DNA of 64,000 nucleotides from Roseiarcus sp963784805 (GTDB taxonomy: Bacteria > Pseudomonadota > Alphaproteobacteria > Rhizobiales > Beijerinckiaceae), in contig CAWASR010000028.1 in assembly GCA_963784805.1 (NCBI GenBank), positions 502,986-566,985 of the forward strand. Reading direction: 5' to 3'. The notes under the pieces were generated by a model, which was given only the letters and a program-made list of their open reading frames with translations, did not search any database and was not told the origin of the DNA. Each line of letters begins with the position of its first letter. Position 1 is the stretch's first letter. Positions 15,284 through 24,003 of this stretch are shown in pieces. Made by a program: the position numbers and the translations under genes.

Positions 15284-15869
15284 GGGCGCCTACAAGCGCG
15301 CGAATCGACGAATTGCATGGGATTCGCGATTAAAGGAAGGGCGCGGACGGCGCAAGCGCGGGGGGCGAGGCGGTCAAGGTGGATCGCTTCAGCTCAACAG
15401 CGCCCGCCAAGCGTCCGGATCCGGCCCTCAACCTGAAGCCTCGACCAGAAGGCCAAGAAATGCGGCGGGGCCGTCATGTGCAGCGCCGACGGCACGAGCG
15501 GCTGTTCAGGCGCCCAGGCGTTCGATCTCAGCACCATCGCCGAATGGTTTCAGATCGACAAGACGGCGACCAACTCGTTGATCGCCGGACAGCCGATCGA
15601 ACCGCGATGGGTTTTGCCGGGCTCGGCCAGGGGGGCTATCGCCGATATGGAAAGGCGCGGCGGGCGCGGGCGTAAGGCGGCGCGACAGACGCGACACGCG
15701 AGGCCGCCTCCGGGCGGCCTTTTGCGTTTGGCGCTTGAGGCGGCCATTTGGGAATTCCAACCCGGGACGTAGCGCGACGTTCGGCCCCATTGCCAAGCTG
15801 GTCGAGTTGCGCGAGTTTGGCCTTGCGGGTCTGCGTTAATCGGCGCATTTCCAAGTGGGAGGAGTAGAA
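15284..15869. other. Intergenic region upstream of purE and of the first sugar ABC operon
   Basis: No gene can be called with confidence. On the plus strand a frame open from 15437 to 15772 has GC-rich third positions (FDLSTIAEWF..., about 98 residues from the ATG at 15476), but it matches no family I know and runs through a strong terminator hairpin, so I do not call it. The terminator at 15701-15723 implies that something is transcribed on the plus strand here, perhaps a small RNA or a decayed gene. The last 60 bases should contain the ABC operon promoter. A GTG at 15855 is in frame but lies inside the ribosome-binding site of the ABC gene. Confidence 0.4.
15701..15723 (+). terminator. Rho-independent terminator without an obvious upstream gene
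   Basis: AGGCCGCC (15701-15708), loop TCCG, GGCGGCCT (15713-15720), followed by TTTG. The same stem with a different tetraloop ends the PEP-CTERM gene at 22871-22893, so it is a used terminator form in this genome. Confidence 0.6.
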
Positions 15870-16637
<768 letters not shown>

Positions 16638-16658
16638 GGGCTAAGGGGACGCGGAGGG

Positions 16659-17702
16659 ATGGCTCAACAGCCGGGAGTATCGATCTTGCAGCGCTTCGAG
16701 GCGCTGCCGATCGTCATCGTCTTCGCCCTTCTGCTCGGTCTGTTCATGTACGAGGCGCCGGAGGTTTTCCTCAGACCCTATATCTACACCACCTTTCTCT
16801 CGACCCTGCCGCCGCTGGTGCTGCTGGCTTCGGGCCTGACTTTCGTGATCGGCGCCGGCGAGATCGACCTCTCCTTTCCGGCGATCATCGCGTTCTCGGG
16901 CTTCGTATTTGCGGTCCTGTTCAAGGAATACGACCTCGGCTGGATCGCTGTCCTCGCGGGCGTCGCCTCCGGCCTTTTCGTCGGGTTCGTCAATGGCGTG
17001 ATCATCGCGAAGGTCGGCGTTCCGTCGTTCATGACGACGCTCGCGACCCAATTCTTCTGGGCCGGCATGGCGACGGTTCTGTCGGGCGGCAAGTCCTATG
17101 CGCTTCGCGGCGCGGAGGAGAGTTCGGTGTGGGGATGGATCGTCGGCCGCCCATTCGCGGCGACTGCCTCGATCGACTGGCTCCAGCAGGTTTCGGTCCA
17201 GGCGCTGTGGACGGCGATCATCGTTTTCGTCCTGTGGCTGGTCCTGACGCGCCACCGGTTCGGCGAGCACACTTTGTTCATCGGCGATTCCAACGACGTC
17301 TCGCGCGTCGTCGGCATCGACGTCGATCGCGAGAAGATCAAGATCTTCACCCTGATGGGCGGACTGGCGGCTTGCGCGGCCATCATGCTGACGCTGGAGA
17401 ACAAGAACTTCTTCGGCAACCAGGGGCAGGGCTATCTCTTGACCGCGATCGCCTCGGTCCTGATCGGCGGCACCTCGATCTTCGGCGGTCGGGCGACGAT
17501 CCTGGGAACGGTGTTCGGATGTTTCATCATCGGGATGATCGAGGCCGGCCTTGTCGCCTCGGGCCTGACCGGCGCCTGGGTCAGAACGGTGCAGGGGCTC
17601 ATTTTCCTGATCGCGATCATCTTCTACATGTATGCGGACGAACCGCAGCGCCGGCAGTCGCTCTTCGCCAGCATGCGGTCGTTTCGGGGAATTCGGCGGT
17701 AG
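16659..17702 (+). CDS. Sugar ABC transporter permease (CUT2), cassette A
   Basis: A 347-residue inner-membrane permease of the RbsC/FrcC family with about eight to ten hydrophobic segments. Family motifs are GAGEIDLSFPAIIAFSG in the first third and IGGTSIFGGRATILGTVFG near residue 275, the loop that contacts the ATPase in BPD_transp_2 permeases. It begins 21 bases after the ATPase gene with GGAGGG before the ATG. The same order of motifs is found in the permease of the opposed cassette at 18817-19842. Confidence 0.92.
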   Translation: MAQQPGVSILQRFEALPIVIVFALLLGLFMYEAPEVFLRPYIYTTFLSTLPPLVLLASGLTFVIGAGEIDLSFPAIIAFSGFVFAVLFKEYDLGWIAVLAGVASGLFVGFVNGVIIAKVGVPSFMTTLATQFFWAGMATVLSGGKSYALRGAEESSVWGWIVGRPFAATASIDWLQQVSVQALWTAIIVFVLWLVLTRHRFGEHTLFIGDSNDVSRVVGIDVDREKIKIFTLMGGLAACAAIMLTLENKNFFGNQGQGYLLTAIASVLIGGTSIFGGRATILGTVFGCFIIGMIEAGLVASGLTGAWVRTVQGLIFLIAIIFYMYADEPQRRQSLFASMRSFRGIRR

Positions 17703-17768
17703 GCGTACTTCCGAATAGGGGCGGTTCCGCCGTCGGCGGCCGCCAGAAGCAAAAAGGGAGAAACGAAC

Positions 17769-18758
17769 ATGCGTGTGTGCAATCTGCTTTTGACCGGAAT
17801 CGCGGCGTGCGCGGTCGTAGCGATCGCCGGCCCCGCCTCGGCCGCCGATCCAATCGGCAAGGGGCTGGTGATGTATATGCAGATGGGCGGCAACCCCGGC
17901 GACGGCGCGACGCTCGCCCGTCAGACCGGAGCGGCCCAGGCAGCCGCCGCCCTGGGCGTAACGCTGAAACCGCAGTTCTCGGCCTGGGCGCCGGAGAAGA
18001 TGATCGCCCAGTTCAAGGAGGCTTTGGCCGCCAAGCCGAACTGCATCGAGATCATGGGCCACCCGGGCGCCACGGCGTTCCATGACCTGGTCAAGCAGGC
18101 CGTCGACCAGGGAATTGTCGTCACCGACGGCAATGCGCCGTTGACCGCTCTGCAGAAAGAATTCGGCACGAAAGGCTTCGGCTACGCCGGCGTCGACCTC
18201 TATGCCGGCGGCGCGCTGACCGCCAACGCCATGCTGGCGGAGGGCCTGAAGTCCGGCGACGAGGCGGTGGTCTGGGGCATTTTCAGCCAGGCCGAGCGCG
18301 GCCAGTCGGAGAAGGGCCTCGCCGACACCCTCGAGAAGGCCGGCCTAAAGGTGGACCGGCAGGAAATACCTCCGGAGGTCAACAGCGACGCCTCGCTCGG
18401 CATCCCGATGTTCGTCGCCTATATCCAGTCGCACCCGAACCTGAAGGCCATCGGCCTGCAGCACGGCGGCGTCACCGGCGTCATGCCCGAGGCCCTGAAG
18501 AAGGCGGGCAAGAAGCCTGGCGATATCATCCTCGGCGGCATCGATCTCGCCCCGGCAACGATCGACGGGCTCAAGTCCAACTATATCAGCGCGACGCTCG
18601 ACCAGCTGCTCTACATGCAGGGCTTCTTTCCTGTCGTGCAGTGCGTGATGAGCGCCAAATACAAGATGCCGGGCCTGTCGCTCAACACCGGCGCGGGCGT
18701 CGTCACGCCGAAGACGATCGGCGGACTGACCAAGCTGATCGACGCGGGCATCCGCTGA
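17769..18758 (+). CDS. Sugar ABC transporter substrate-binding protein, cassette A
   Basis: A 329-residue periplasmic-binding protein (Peripla_BP_4 type). A Sec signal peptide covers residues 1-25 (ending GPASA|AD). The mature protein has the two-lobed sugar-binder pattern: the APEKMIAQFKEAL helix, IEIMGHPGATAFHDLV at the first hinge, GGIDLAPATIDGLK, and LDQLLYMQGFFPV near the end. It is the last gene of the plus-strand operon, whereas binding proteins usually come first. AAAAAGGGAGAAA precedes the start. The paralogue at 20707-21717 shares the GHPG, D/N-A-P and Q-x-x-Y-x-QG positions. Confidence 0.92.
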   Translation: MRVCNLLLTGIAACAVVAIAGPASAADPIGKGLVMYMQMGGNPGDGATLARQTGAAQAAAALGVTLKPQFSAWAPEKMIAQFKEALAAKPNCIEIMGHPGATAFHDLVKQAVDQGIVVTDGNAPLTALQKEFGTKGFGYAGVDLYAGGALTANAMLAEGLKSGDEAVVWGIFSQAERGQSEKGLADTLEKAGLKVDRQEIPPEVNSDASLGIPMFVAYIQSHPNLKAIGLQHGGVTGVMPEALKKAGKKPGDIILGGIDLAPATIDGLKSNYISATLDQLLYMQGFFPVVQCVMSAKYKMPGLSLNTGAGVVTPKTIGGLTKLIDAGIR

Positions 18759-18777
18759 ACCGCATGCCGAAGCCTGG

Positions 18778-18804
18778 GACGCCGGCGGTTTCTCCGCCGG
18801 CGTC
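18778..18804. terminator. Symmetric hairpin between the two convergent ABC operons
   Basis: GACGCCGGCGG (18778-18788), loop TTTCT, CCGCCGGCGTC (18794-18804): a perfect 11-bp stem lying in the 58-base gap between the two stop codons. It lacks a long T-tract but is well placed to stop transcription from both sides. Confidence 0.7.
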
Positions 18805-18816
18805 GCGCGCCGCGGC

Positions 18817-19842
18817 TTACCGTCCGGTCAGCGATTGCCGGCGGACGCGCCGGTCGATCAGCGTCTGCAAAACGACCGAGATCACGATCACCAGCCCGAA
18901 GGCGAGCTGGGTATAGAAGGCGTTGATTCCCGCCGAGACGATCCCGGCGTTGATGGCGCCGATGATGTAGGAGGCGACGAAGGTGCCCACGACCGACCCC
19001 GTGCCCCCGAACACCGACGTGCCTCCCAGGAACACCGAGGCGATGGTGTTGAGCAGGGATCCCTCCCCGGTGCTCGGCCAGAAATAATAGCCGTAAATCG
19101 ACGTCAGCAGGCCGCAGAACACGGCGGTGACGCCGACCAGCACGAAGGCCTTGATCTTGACCCTCCCCGCGTTGACGCCCATCAGCCGGGCGCTGGTCTG
19201 ATTGTCGCCGACAAGGAAGACATGCGCTCCGAACCGCGTGCGGTTGAGCAGAACCCATTCCGCGGCCAGGATGGCGACCATCCACAGCGTCTGAACCGGA
19301 ACCCCGAAATAGGTCCCGCGCAGCAGGGCGTGCATCTGGGGATAAAGTTCGGCGGTCAATGGCACGCCGGAGCCGCTCATCAACACCAGTTCGAGGCCGC
19401 GAAAGAGAAACTGCGTGCCGATGGTGATGACGAGCGAAGGGATGTTGAGCGCGGCCACCAGCAGCCCATTGACGAGGCCGCAGGCCGCGCCGACCAGAAG
19501 GCCGCAGGCGAGGCCGACATACCAGGGCGCTCCGGCGTGGGCGGTGACGAGGCAGAACGCGGCCGTTCCCAACGCCATGACCGAGGGAAACGAGAGATCG
19601 ATTTCGCCGGTGACGACGACGAAGGTCAGGGACAGCGCGAGGATGCCGAATTGCGGCGTGGTCTCGGCGAAGGCCAGGTAGATGTCGCGATTGGTGAAGA
19701 CGGCGGGCGCGGCGGCGACGAAGCCCAGCCACATCGCCAGGCCGACGCCGATGATTCCCATCTGACTGCCGTAGCGCAGCAGGAACGACGACGGCGCGTC
19801 ATGATTTCCGAGCGGACGAGCGGGCGAGGCTTTCTCGGTCAT
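18817..19842 (-). CDS. Sugar ABC transporter permease (CUT2), cassette B
   Basis: A 341-residue permease homologous to the one in cassette A, with TGEIDLSFPSVMALG and FLGGTSVFGGTGSVVG as the family motifs and about eight to ten membrane segments. It begins four bases after the ATPase gene of its own operon (TAG-N4-ATG) with GGAGTAGG as ribosome-binding site. Divergence from the cassette A permease is clear throughout, so this is an old duplication or separate acquisition, not a recent repeat. Confidence 0.92.
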   Translation of the reverse strand: MTEKASPARPLGNHDAPSSFLLRYGSQMGIIGVGLAMWLGFVAAAPAVFTNRDIYLAFAETTPQFGILALSLTFVVVTGEIDLSFPSVMALGTAAFCLVTAHAGAPWYVGLACGLLVGAACGLVNGLLVAALNIPSLVITIGTQFLFRGLELVLMSGSGVPLTAELYPQMHALLRGTYFGVPVQTLWMVAILAAEWVLLNRTRFGAHVFLVGDNQTSARLMGVNAGRVKIKAFVLVGVTAVFCGLLTSIYGYYFWPSTGEGSLLNTIASVFLGGTSVFGGTGSVVGTFVASYIIGAINAGIVSAGINAFYTQLAFGLVIVISVVLQTLIDRRVRRQSLTGR

Positions 19843-19846
19843 GCGC

Positions 19847-20626
19847 CTACTCCAGCGCGCCTGTGCGCGCGACCCGATAGAGCCGGTCGATCAGCTCGTC
19901 CATCGTGATGTCGCTCCTGGCGTACACTCCCGCGACGCGGCCCCGGTCCAGGACATAAAGCCTGTCGATGACCGGATAGACGTTGAAGATATTGTGATCG
20001 ATGAAGATCGCCGATTTTCCCGCCTTCTTGATATTGCGGACGAAGTCGAGCGTCTTTCGCGTCTCGGTCAGCGACAGGCCCATCGTCGGCTCGTCGAGAA
20101 TCACCAGTTCGGCTTCGAAGTGCAGCGCGCGGGTGATGGCGACGCCCTGCTTCTCGCCGCCCGACATGGTCGCCACGACATTGTTGGGGTGCACGGCGGC
20201 GGAGGTGAAGCCCATGTGCTCGCGCATCAGCCGCGCCGATTGCGCCCGCATGCCGCCGACGTCGAGCAGACCGAGGCGCGTTCGCATCTCGCGCCCCATG
20301 AACATGTTGCGCCAGATCGGCTGCTTTTCACACAGCGCGCGCTCTTGATAGACGGTTTCGATCCCGAGGCCGCGCGCCCTCGCAACCGACCAATCGTCAA
20401 TGCGCCGCCCATGAAAATAGATTTCCCCCCCAGCGTCCGGCCGGTAAAAGCCCATCACGATTTTGACGAGCGTCGATTTGCCGGCGCCGTTGTCTCCGAG
20501 CAGGCCGACGATTTCGCCGCGCTTGACGAAGAAATTCACGCCCGCCAGCGACCGCACTTCGCCGAATGACTTGGAGACGTTGCGCAGTTCGATGACCGGC
20601 GGCTCGCCAGCGTTGGTCGTCGCCAA
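19847..20626 (-). CDS. Sugar ABC transporter ATP-binding protein (CUT2), cassette B
   Basis: A single-domain ABC ATPase of about 259 residues. It has Walker A GDNGAGKST, signature MSGGEKQG, Walker B LVILDEPTMGLS and switch IDHNIF. The start is not certain: no ATG is available; the frame opens with a TTG at 20662, but a GGAGGGGG ribosome-binding site is inside that extension, which favours the TTG at 20626 (MATTNAG) or the one at 20635. The gene lies between the binding-protein and permease genes of the minus-strand operon. Confidence 0.88.
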   Translation of the reverse strand: MATTNAGEPPVIELRNVSKSFGEVRSLAGVNFFVKRGEIVGLLGDNGAGKSTLVKIVMGFYRPDAGGEIYFHGRRIDDWSVARARGLGIETVYQERALCEKQPIWRNMFMGREMRTRLGLLDVGGMRAQSARLMREHMGFTSAAVHPNNVVATMSGGEKQGVAITRALHFEAELVILDEPTMGLSLTETRKTLDFVRNIKKAGKSAIFIDHNIFNVYPVIDRLYVLDRGRVAGVYARSDITMDELIDRLYRVARTGALE

Positions 20627-20706
20627 TTCCGACAATCCCCCCTCCGCCGTTTGAGAATGCAAGACGCCGCCGGAGCGGCGCCTCGAACCTTCGACCCGAG
20701 GGATCC

Positions 20707-21717
20707 TTAGCGGATTTCCTTCGCGGCCAGCGGCGCGATCTTGTCGATGTTGCTGGCGTCGACAAAGGCGCCGGCGGTGTTGATGTCAAGCCCGGCGAAT
20801 AGATATTTCTTGGTCAGGCAGATGTTGAGAATCGGCAGATAGCCCTGCAGATAGGGCTGCTGGTCGATAACCAGGTTCAGATAGCCCGATTTGATCGCCT
20901 GCGCCGTGTTCGGCGACAGGTCGAAGCCGGCGAAATAGACCTGGCCCGGCTTGAGCGAGGCGGCGCGCGCGTAAACGCCGGCGTTCGCCGTCAGGCCGCC
21001 GTGATCGGTGACGACGATCTTGACGCCGGGATGGGCGCCCATGATTCCGACGAACGTCGCCGTGCCGGCGTTGGGGTCGGCGTTGGTGGCCGAATCGATC
21101 TCCTGATAGATCACCTTTGCGCCGACCTTCTCGAAGGCGTCGATCACGCCGACGGTGCGCTTGCCGCGATCGCCGCCGGCGGCCTTGAGGCCCCAGACGA
21201 AGACGCTGTCGCCCGATTTGAGGTGCGCGCGCTTGGCCGCTTCGCTGCCGAGCGCGAAGCCGGCCTTGTAATTGGGCGCGCCGACATAGCCCATGCCGTC
21301 GGACGAATAGGTCTTCTGCGCCTCCGGCAACGCGGTGTTGGAGGTGGTGAAAATCGTCCCCTGGGCGAAGGCCTTCTTGATCAGCGGATCGGTCGCGTCG
21401 TCGCCGGGGTGGCCCATGAAGGCGATGCCGTCGACCTTGGTCGCGATCGCCTGCTGGAGCTGGACCAGCATCTTGTGGGGATCCCAGTCGGAGAAATAGT
21501 AGGTGACCGACGGTCCGAGATCGAGCTCGGCCTGACGATAGCCGTTGTAGACGTTGTTGGCGAACACGCCGCCCTGCGGCCCCCCGGGGAACGCGGCGAT
21601 CTTAACGCCCTTGCACCATTTCGCCGTCGGCTCCAGGGCGTGCGCCGATTGAACCGCGCCCAAAGCGAGCACGATCGCCGCCGCCGCGCCCAGCGTGTTG
21701 CGAATTTGAGCTTTCAT
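20707..21717 (-). CDS. Sugar ABC transporter substrate-binding protein, cassette B
   Basis: A 336-residue periplasmic sugar-binding protein with a Sec signal peptide (residues 1-27, ending SAHA|LE). The fold pattern matches the cassette A protein: DPHKMLVQLQQAI, IAFMGHPGDDATDPL, GFDLSPNTAQAIK, and IDQQPYLQGYLPI near the end. It is first in its operon, the normal order, with a strong GGGAGGATCAGG ribosome-binding site. Two extra cysteines (in KWCKG and NICLTKK) could form a disulfide. The promoter should be in the 520-base gap upstream. The ligand is unknown. Confidence 0.92.
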   Translation of the reverse strand: MKAQIRNTLGAAAAIVLALGAVQSAHALEPTAKWCKGVKIAAFPGGPQGGVFANNVYNGYRQAELDLGPSVTYYFSDWDPHKMLVQLQQAIATKVDGIAFMGHPGDDATDPLIKKAFAQGTIFTTSNTALPEAQKTYSSDGMGYVGAPNYKAGFALGSEAAKRAHLKSGDSVFVWGLKAAGGDRGKRTVGVIDAFEKVGAKVIYQEIDSATNADPNAGTATFVGIMGAHPGVKIVVTDHGGLTANAGVYARAASLKPGQVYFAGFDLSPNTAQAIKSGYLNLVIDQQPYLQGYLPILNICLTKKYLFAGLDINTAGAFVDASNIDKIAPLAAKEIR

Positions 21718-22070
21718 CGTCCTGATCCTCCCTGCATTTTGCCGAGCGCGAACTCCGCCGCGTCGCCAACCCGAGATCGGCGAAGCGGCCCGGCCTCATT
21801 TCACTTATCGAGCGCGCCTCTCAAGGCGGTCGACCACACAGTGAACTTCAACTCTGGCTTTTTCAACCGTTTGGCGGCGCCGTATGCAGGGCAATCGATC
21901 TGCAACGCGTCGGCCCCGCGAAAATGGAGCCGACCGGAGCGTGCATCACCCGGCGATCAGCCCGCGGATGATTGGGACAAACGGCCTCGGGACCGTGCCC
22001 TAGCGTTCCTACGTCGCTCGCGAGTAAACGTCGAGTAGCGCAACCTGCAAGTTGAGTCGCACAGTCGAAT

Positions 22071-22084
22071 TCACGAATTCGTGA
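22071..22084. promoter_or_regulatory. 14-base perfect palindrome, possible operator
   Basis: TCACGAATTCGTGA at 22071-22084, 34 bases ahead of the TTGACA box. Its perfect two-fold symmetry and its position just upstream of a promoter suggest a dimeric activator or repressor site. The regulator is not in the window. Confidence 0.4.
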
Positions 22085-22118
22085 CCCAGGGTTTTCTCAG
22101 ATTCGCCGGAAAACATAG

Positions 22119-22147
22119 TTGACAAATAATCCAGTCTGACGCACTTT
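22119..22147 (+). promoter_or_regulatory. Putative sigma-70-type promoter of the PEP-CTERM gene
   Basis: A consensus TTGACA at 22119-22124 followed after 17 bases by CACTTT (22142-22147), a weak -10. It lies about 90 bases before the ATG at 22240. The strong -35 and weak -10 suit an activated promoter. Confidence 0.35.
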
Positions 22148-22239
22148 TCCTGTCCGGCGGTTGCATTTGGGGAGCGATCTGCCCGAGGCGGCGTTCCTTG
22201 AGAGCGCGCACGTGGGATTGTGAATCGGGGGGCTTCAAG

Positions 22240-22845
22240 ATGAAAAGTTTGAAATTGGCATTGGCTGGAGCGGCGTTTGCTGCGGTGGCAGCGGGCGCCG
22301 CACAGGCGGCGACGATCGACTACATCTTCACTGGAACCGGGACGGGCTCGCTCAACGGGACCGCGTTCAATGGCGACTTCACCGTGACGGTGGTTTCAGA
22401 CACCACGACGGCGGCCGACATTGGTGGAGGTGAACTTCAAAACATCGGCACTGCGACTTTTGTCACCGGCTCAACTACTGCGACTTTGACCGGCGATGTA
22501 AACTCGATCGTCGAGAATACCGGCTCCCCGGGGTACATGAGTTTTGCACAAATTACTTCGTCCCCTTTTAACGTCGCGGTCGAAGCTCTCACGAATTCTG
22601 TGTTTGAAACCTACGATCTCACCACCGCTCTTCCGTTGACGAGTGGGGGACTTTCCGTTGCTGCGGCGACGTATTATACGTCTGCAGGCGATTTGAACTT
22701 CAACACGATTACGGCGCTGAGTTTCCAAGCGACGGTGGCGGGAGTGCCGGAGCCGTCCACTTGGGCGATGATGCTTGCAGGCTTCGTCGGCCTCGGCTTC
22801 CTTGGCTATCGCCAGGCGGCGAGGGTCCGTTCTGTGCGTGCGTAA
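22240..22845 (+). CDS. PEP-CTERM sorting domain protein
   Basis: A 201-residue exported protein. Residues 1-23 are a Sec signal peptide (ending GAAQA|AT). The middle, about residues 24-165, is rich in Thr, Gly, Ser and Asn with few charged residues. The C-terminus has the full tripartite sorting signal: VPEPSTWAMM, a hydrophobic helix LAGFVGLGFLG, and a basic tail YRQAARVRS, the target of an exosortase (EpsH type). Such proteins are linked to exopolysaccharide or surface structures. No exosortase gene is in the window. I chose the ATG at 22240 behind GGGGGG. Lower G+C than its neighbours and a private terminator mark it as a free-standing gene. Confidence 0.9.
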   Translation: MKSLKLALAGAAFAAVAAGAAQAATIDYIFTGTGTGSLNGTAFNGDFTVTVVSDTTTAADIGGGELQNIGTATFVTGSTTATLTGDVNSIVENTGSPGYMSFAQITSSPFNVAVEALTNSVFETYDLTTALPLTSGGLSVAAATYYTSAGDLNFNTITALSFQATVAGVPEPSTWAMMLAGFVGLGFLGYRQAARVRSVRA

Positions 22846-22870
22846 AGCGTGATGACAAGCAGCGTCTGCA

Positions 22871-22893
22871 AGGCCGCCTTCGGGCGGCCTTTT
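22871..22893 (+). terminator. Rho-independent terminator of the PEP-CTERM gene
   Basis: AGGCCGCC (22871-22878), stable TTCG tetraloop, GGCGGCCT (22883-22890), then TTTT. It lies 25 bases after the stop codon. Confidence 0.85.
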
Positions 22894-23019
22894 CCTTTGG
22901 CTCAGTCGCCGACTCACCCGTCCGACGCCCAGGATCGCCAGCCAAAGGGCCCTTGCGCTTGCGCCGCGCGTCGAGCCAAAACGCGACATGTCGTCGTAAA
23001 GTTGGAGACGCCTTTGGCC

Positions 23020-23199
23020 TCCGGGACGAAGCTCGCGGAACTGGCCGGGGAAGGGTCCTCCTCCGGAGCGCGGGTTCCCGGGTCGCTCGGCGATCCAGGC
23101 GCCCTGCGCTTCTGGGCAGCCGTCTTCCTCACGGGCGTCGGGGCGGGATTACGCGCCGCGCTTCGGACCGCTCTCTTGAAGGAGGTTCAGGGTCTCTAG
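23020..23199 (+). pseudogene. Possible N-terminal remnant of a ClC-type chloride channel
   Basis: In a frame ending at the TAG at 23197-23199, the segment LGDPGALRFWAAVFLTGVGAG followed by a helix ending TALLKEVQ resembles the start of ClcB-like voltage-gated chloride channels, where a similar R-F-W ... TG-x-G-x-G helix precedes the channel core. Everything after the first helix is missing: the frame stops and the next gene, chaB, begins on the other strand. If the resemblance is right this is a truncated relic of about 60 codons. The similarity is short and judged from memory, so the call is tentative. Confidence 0.35.
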
Positions 23200-23405
23200 C
23201 CCTTCTCGACCCACTCCTGCCCAACCTTTTCGTAGGCCCGCTTCACCGCCGCCCAGGCGATGCGGAAGGCGGCTTCTTCCTGGCGCGGGTCGTTCGAATG
23301 GGCGGCGAAGGCGTGATTGAAGGCCTCGCGGAAAATGTCCTGCGCGTGCTCGGGCAGGTGGCCGCGGACCGAGGGCGGCAGATCGGCGTTGACGCTGTAA
23401 GGCAT
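23196..23405 (-). CDS. chaB: ChaB family protein (putative cation transport regulator)
   Basis: A 69-residue protein of the ChaB family, defined by MPYSVNADLPPSVRGHLP at the N-terminus, HAQDIFREAFNHA in the middle, and RIAWAAVKRAYEK at the end. Length is normal (about 60-80). The family name comes from a gene beside the ChaA cation/proton antiporter of E. coli, but a regulatory role is poorly supported, and there is no antiporter gene here. It is a lone minus-strand gene at the edge of an AT-rich island; its stop overlaps the end of the plus-strand fragment. Confidence 0.9.
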   Translation of the reverse strand: MPYSVNADLPPSVRGHLPEHAQDIFREAFNHAFAAHSNDPRQEEAAFRIAWAAVKRAYEKVGQEWVEKG

Positions 23406-23652
23406 GGGCTCCTCAGGAATCGGCGCCGCCGGATAGAACGCCGTCGTTCCGGCGCGTTCAAGCCCGGCGTCGCGCGGAATTGTCGGTCATCGCGCTTCAG
23501 CTCACGTTGGGGTCGAACGGCGCATCGCCGGGGCCGCCGGCCGGCCGGCGGAGCCGAGGGCTCGCAGCGATCCGTCGAGCGCGCGCTTGATCATTTCTTA
23601 TCCCCCTCAAATTCCGGGGAACATTTCCTTTCTGATTATCACAATCCATGCT

Positions 23653-23790
23653 ATGGTGCTTCCCGTGACGGTTTTGCACGATCTGGAGAAATCGACCTGT
23701 TGTCCGGATTGCGGGCGGACTTACATCACTTTATTTGAATGTAGAAATGGCGACAAAAAAATCTGTTTGGAATCGCCCATAACTCATTGA
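23653..23790 (+). CDS. Possible tiny zinc-ribbon protein
   Basis: A 45-residue frame starting MVLPVTVLHDLEK and containing CCPDCGRTYITLFECRNGDKKIC, four to five cysteines spaced like a small zinc ribbon. It lies within the AT-rich island and uses AT-rich codons. No good ribosome-binding site is visible; the frame is open further upstream to 23587. I do not recognise a family. The cysteine pattern is the only reason to list it. Confidence 0.25.
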   Translation: MVLPVTVLHDLEKSTCCPDCGRTYITLFECRNGDKKICLESPITH

Positions 23791-23817
23791 TAAGTCCGGA
23801 ATCGTGGAAGGAAAATC

Positions 23818-23854
23818 CTTTGATTTCGCTTCCCTGTTCTTTGGTTTCGCTTCC
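23818..23854. repeat. Two-copy direct repeat in the AT-rich island
   Basis: CTTTGATTTCGCTTCC (23818-23833) and CTTTGGTTTCGCTTCC (23839-23854) differ at one of 16 bases and start 21 bases apart, two helical turns. A degenerate third copy (CTTGGGAAATACTTCC) follows near 23860. The spacing would suit tandem binding of a regulator. Confidence 0.45.
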
Positions 23855-24003
23855 TCTGACTTGGGAAATACTTCCTCGGGCTTTGGAAGAATTTCCCCCA
23901 AGCTATCGGACTAACACTTGCATTGTGTGTAGTTAACGGCCGGGCGGCCGACGCGGTCCGGGGACGAAAACACGGCTCCGCTCCGTCAACCCGGCCGCCG
24001 CCC

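Larger units (their letters stand above)
21718..22239. other. Intergenic region between cassette B and the PEP-CTERM gene
   Basis: No gene is supported; frames crossing it are short, or are the antisense of the binding-protein gene. It must hold the promoter of cassette B (right side to left) and that of the PEP-CTERM gene. G+C content falls toward 22050-22180. A 14-base perfect palindrome and a TTGACA box lie there and are listed separately. Confidence 0.5.
23406..24003. other. AT-rich intergenic island between chaB and a DUF465 gene
   Basis: From about 23590 to 23935 the G+C content drops to near 45%, far below the rest of the window. It contains one possible tiny zinc-ribbon gene (23653-23790), a 16-base direct repeat (23818-23854) and several TTTCGCTTCC/GGAAG motifs. 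The left 180 bases (23406-23590) are GC-rich and hold nothing I recognise. The composition suggests imported DNA or a long regulatory region. Confidence 0.5.

Noticed and set aside
15379..15675. 98-codon plus-strand frame ending just before the terminator at 15701
   Set aside because: Its stop position is tempting, but the translation is dominated by Arg and Asp and has no likely fold; third-position G+C favours a different frame.
16641..18083. 480-codon minus-strand frame opposite the ABC permease
   Set aside because: Rich in Arg, Asp and Glu with no domain pattern; the plus strand encodes a clear permease and binding protein.
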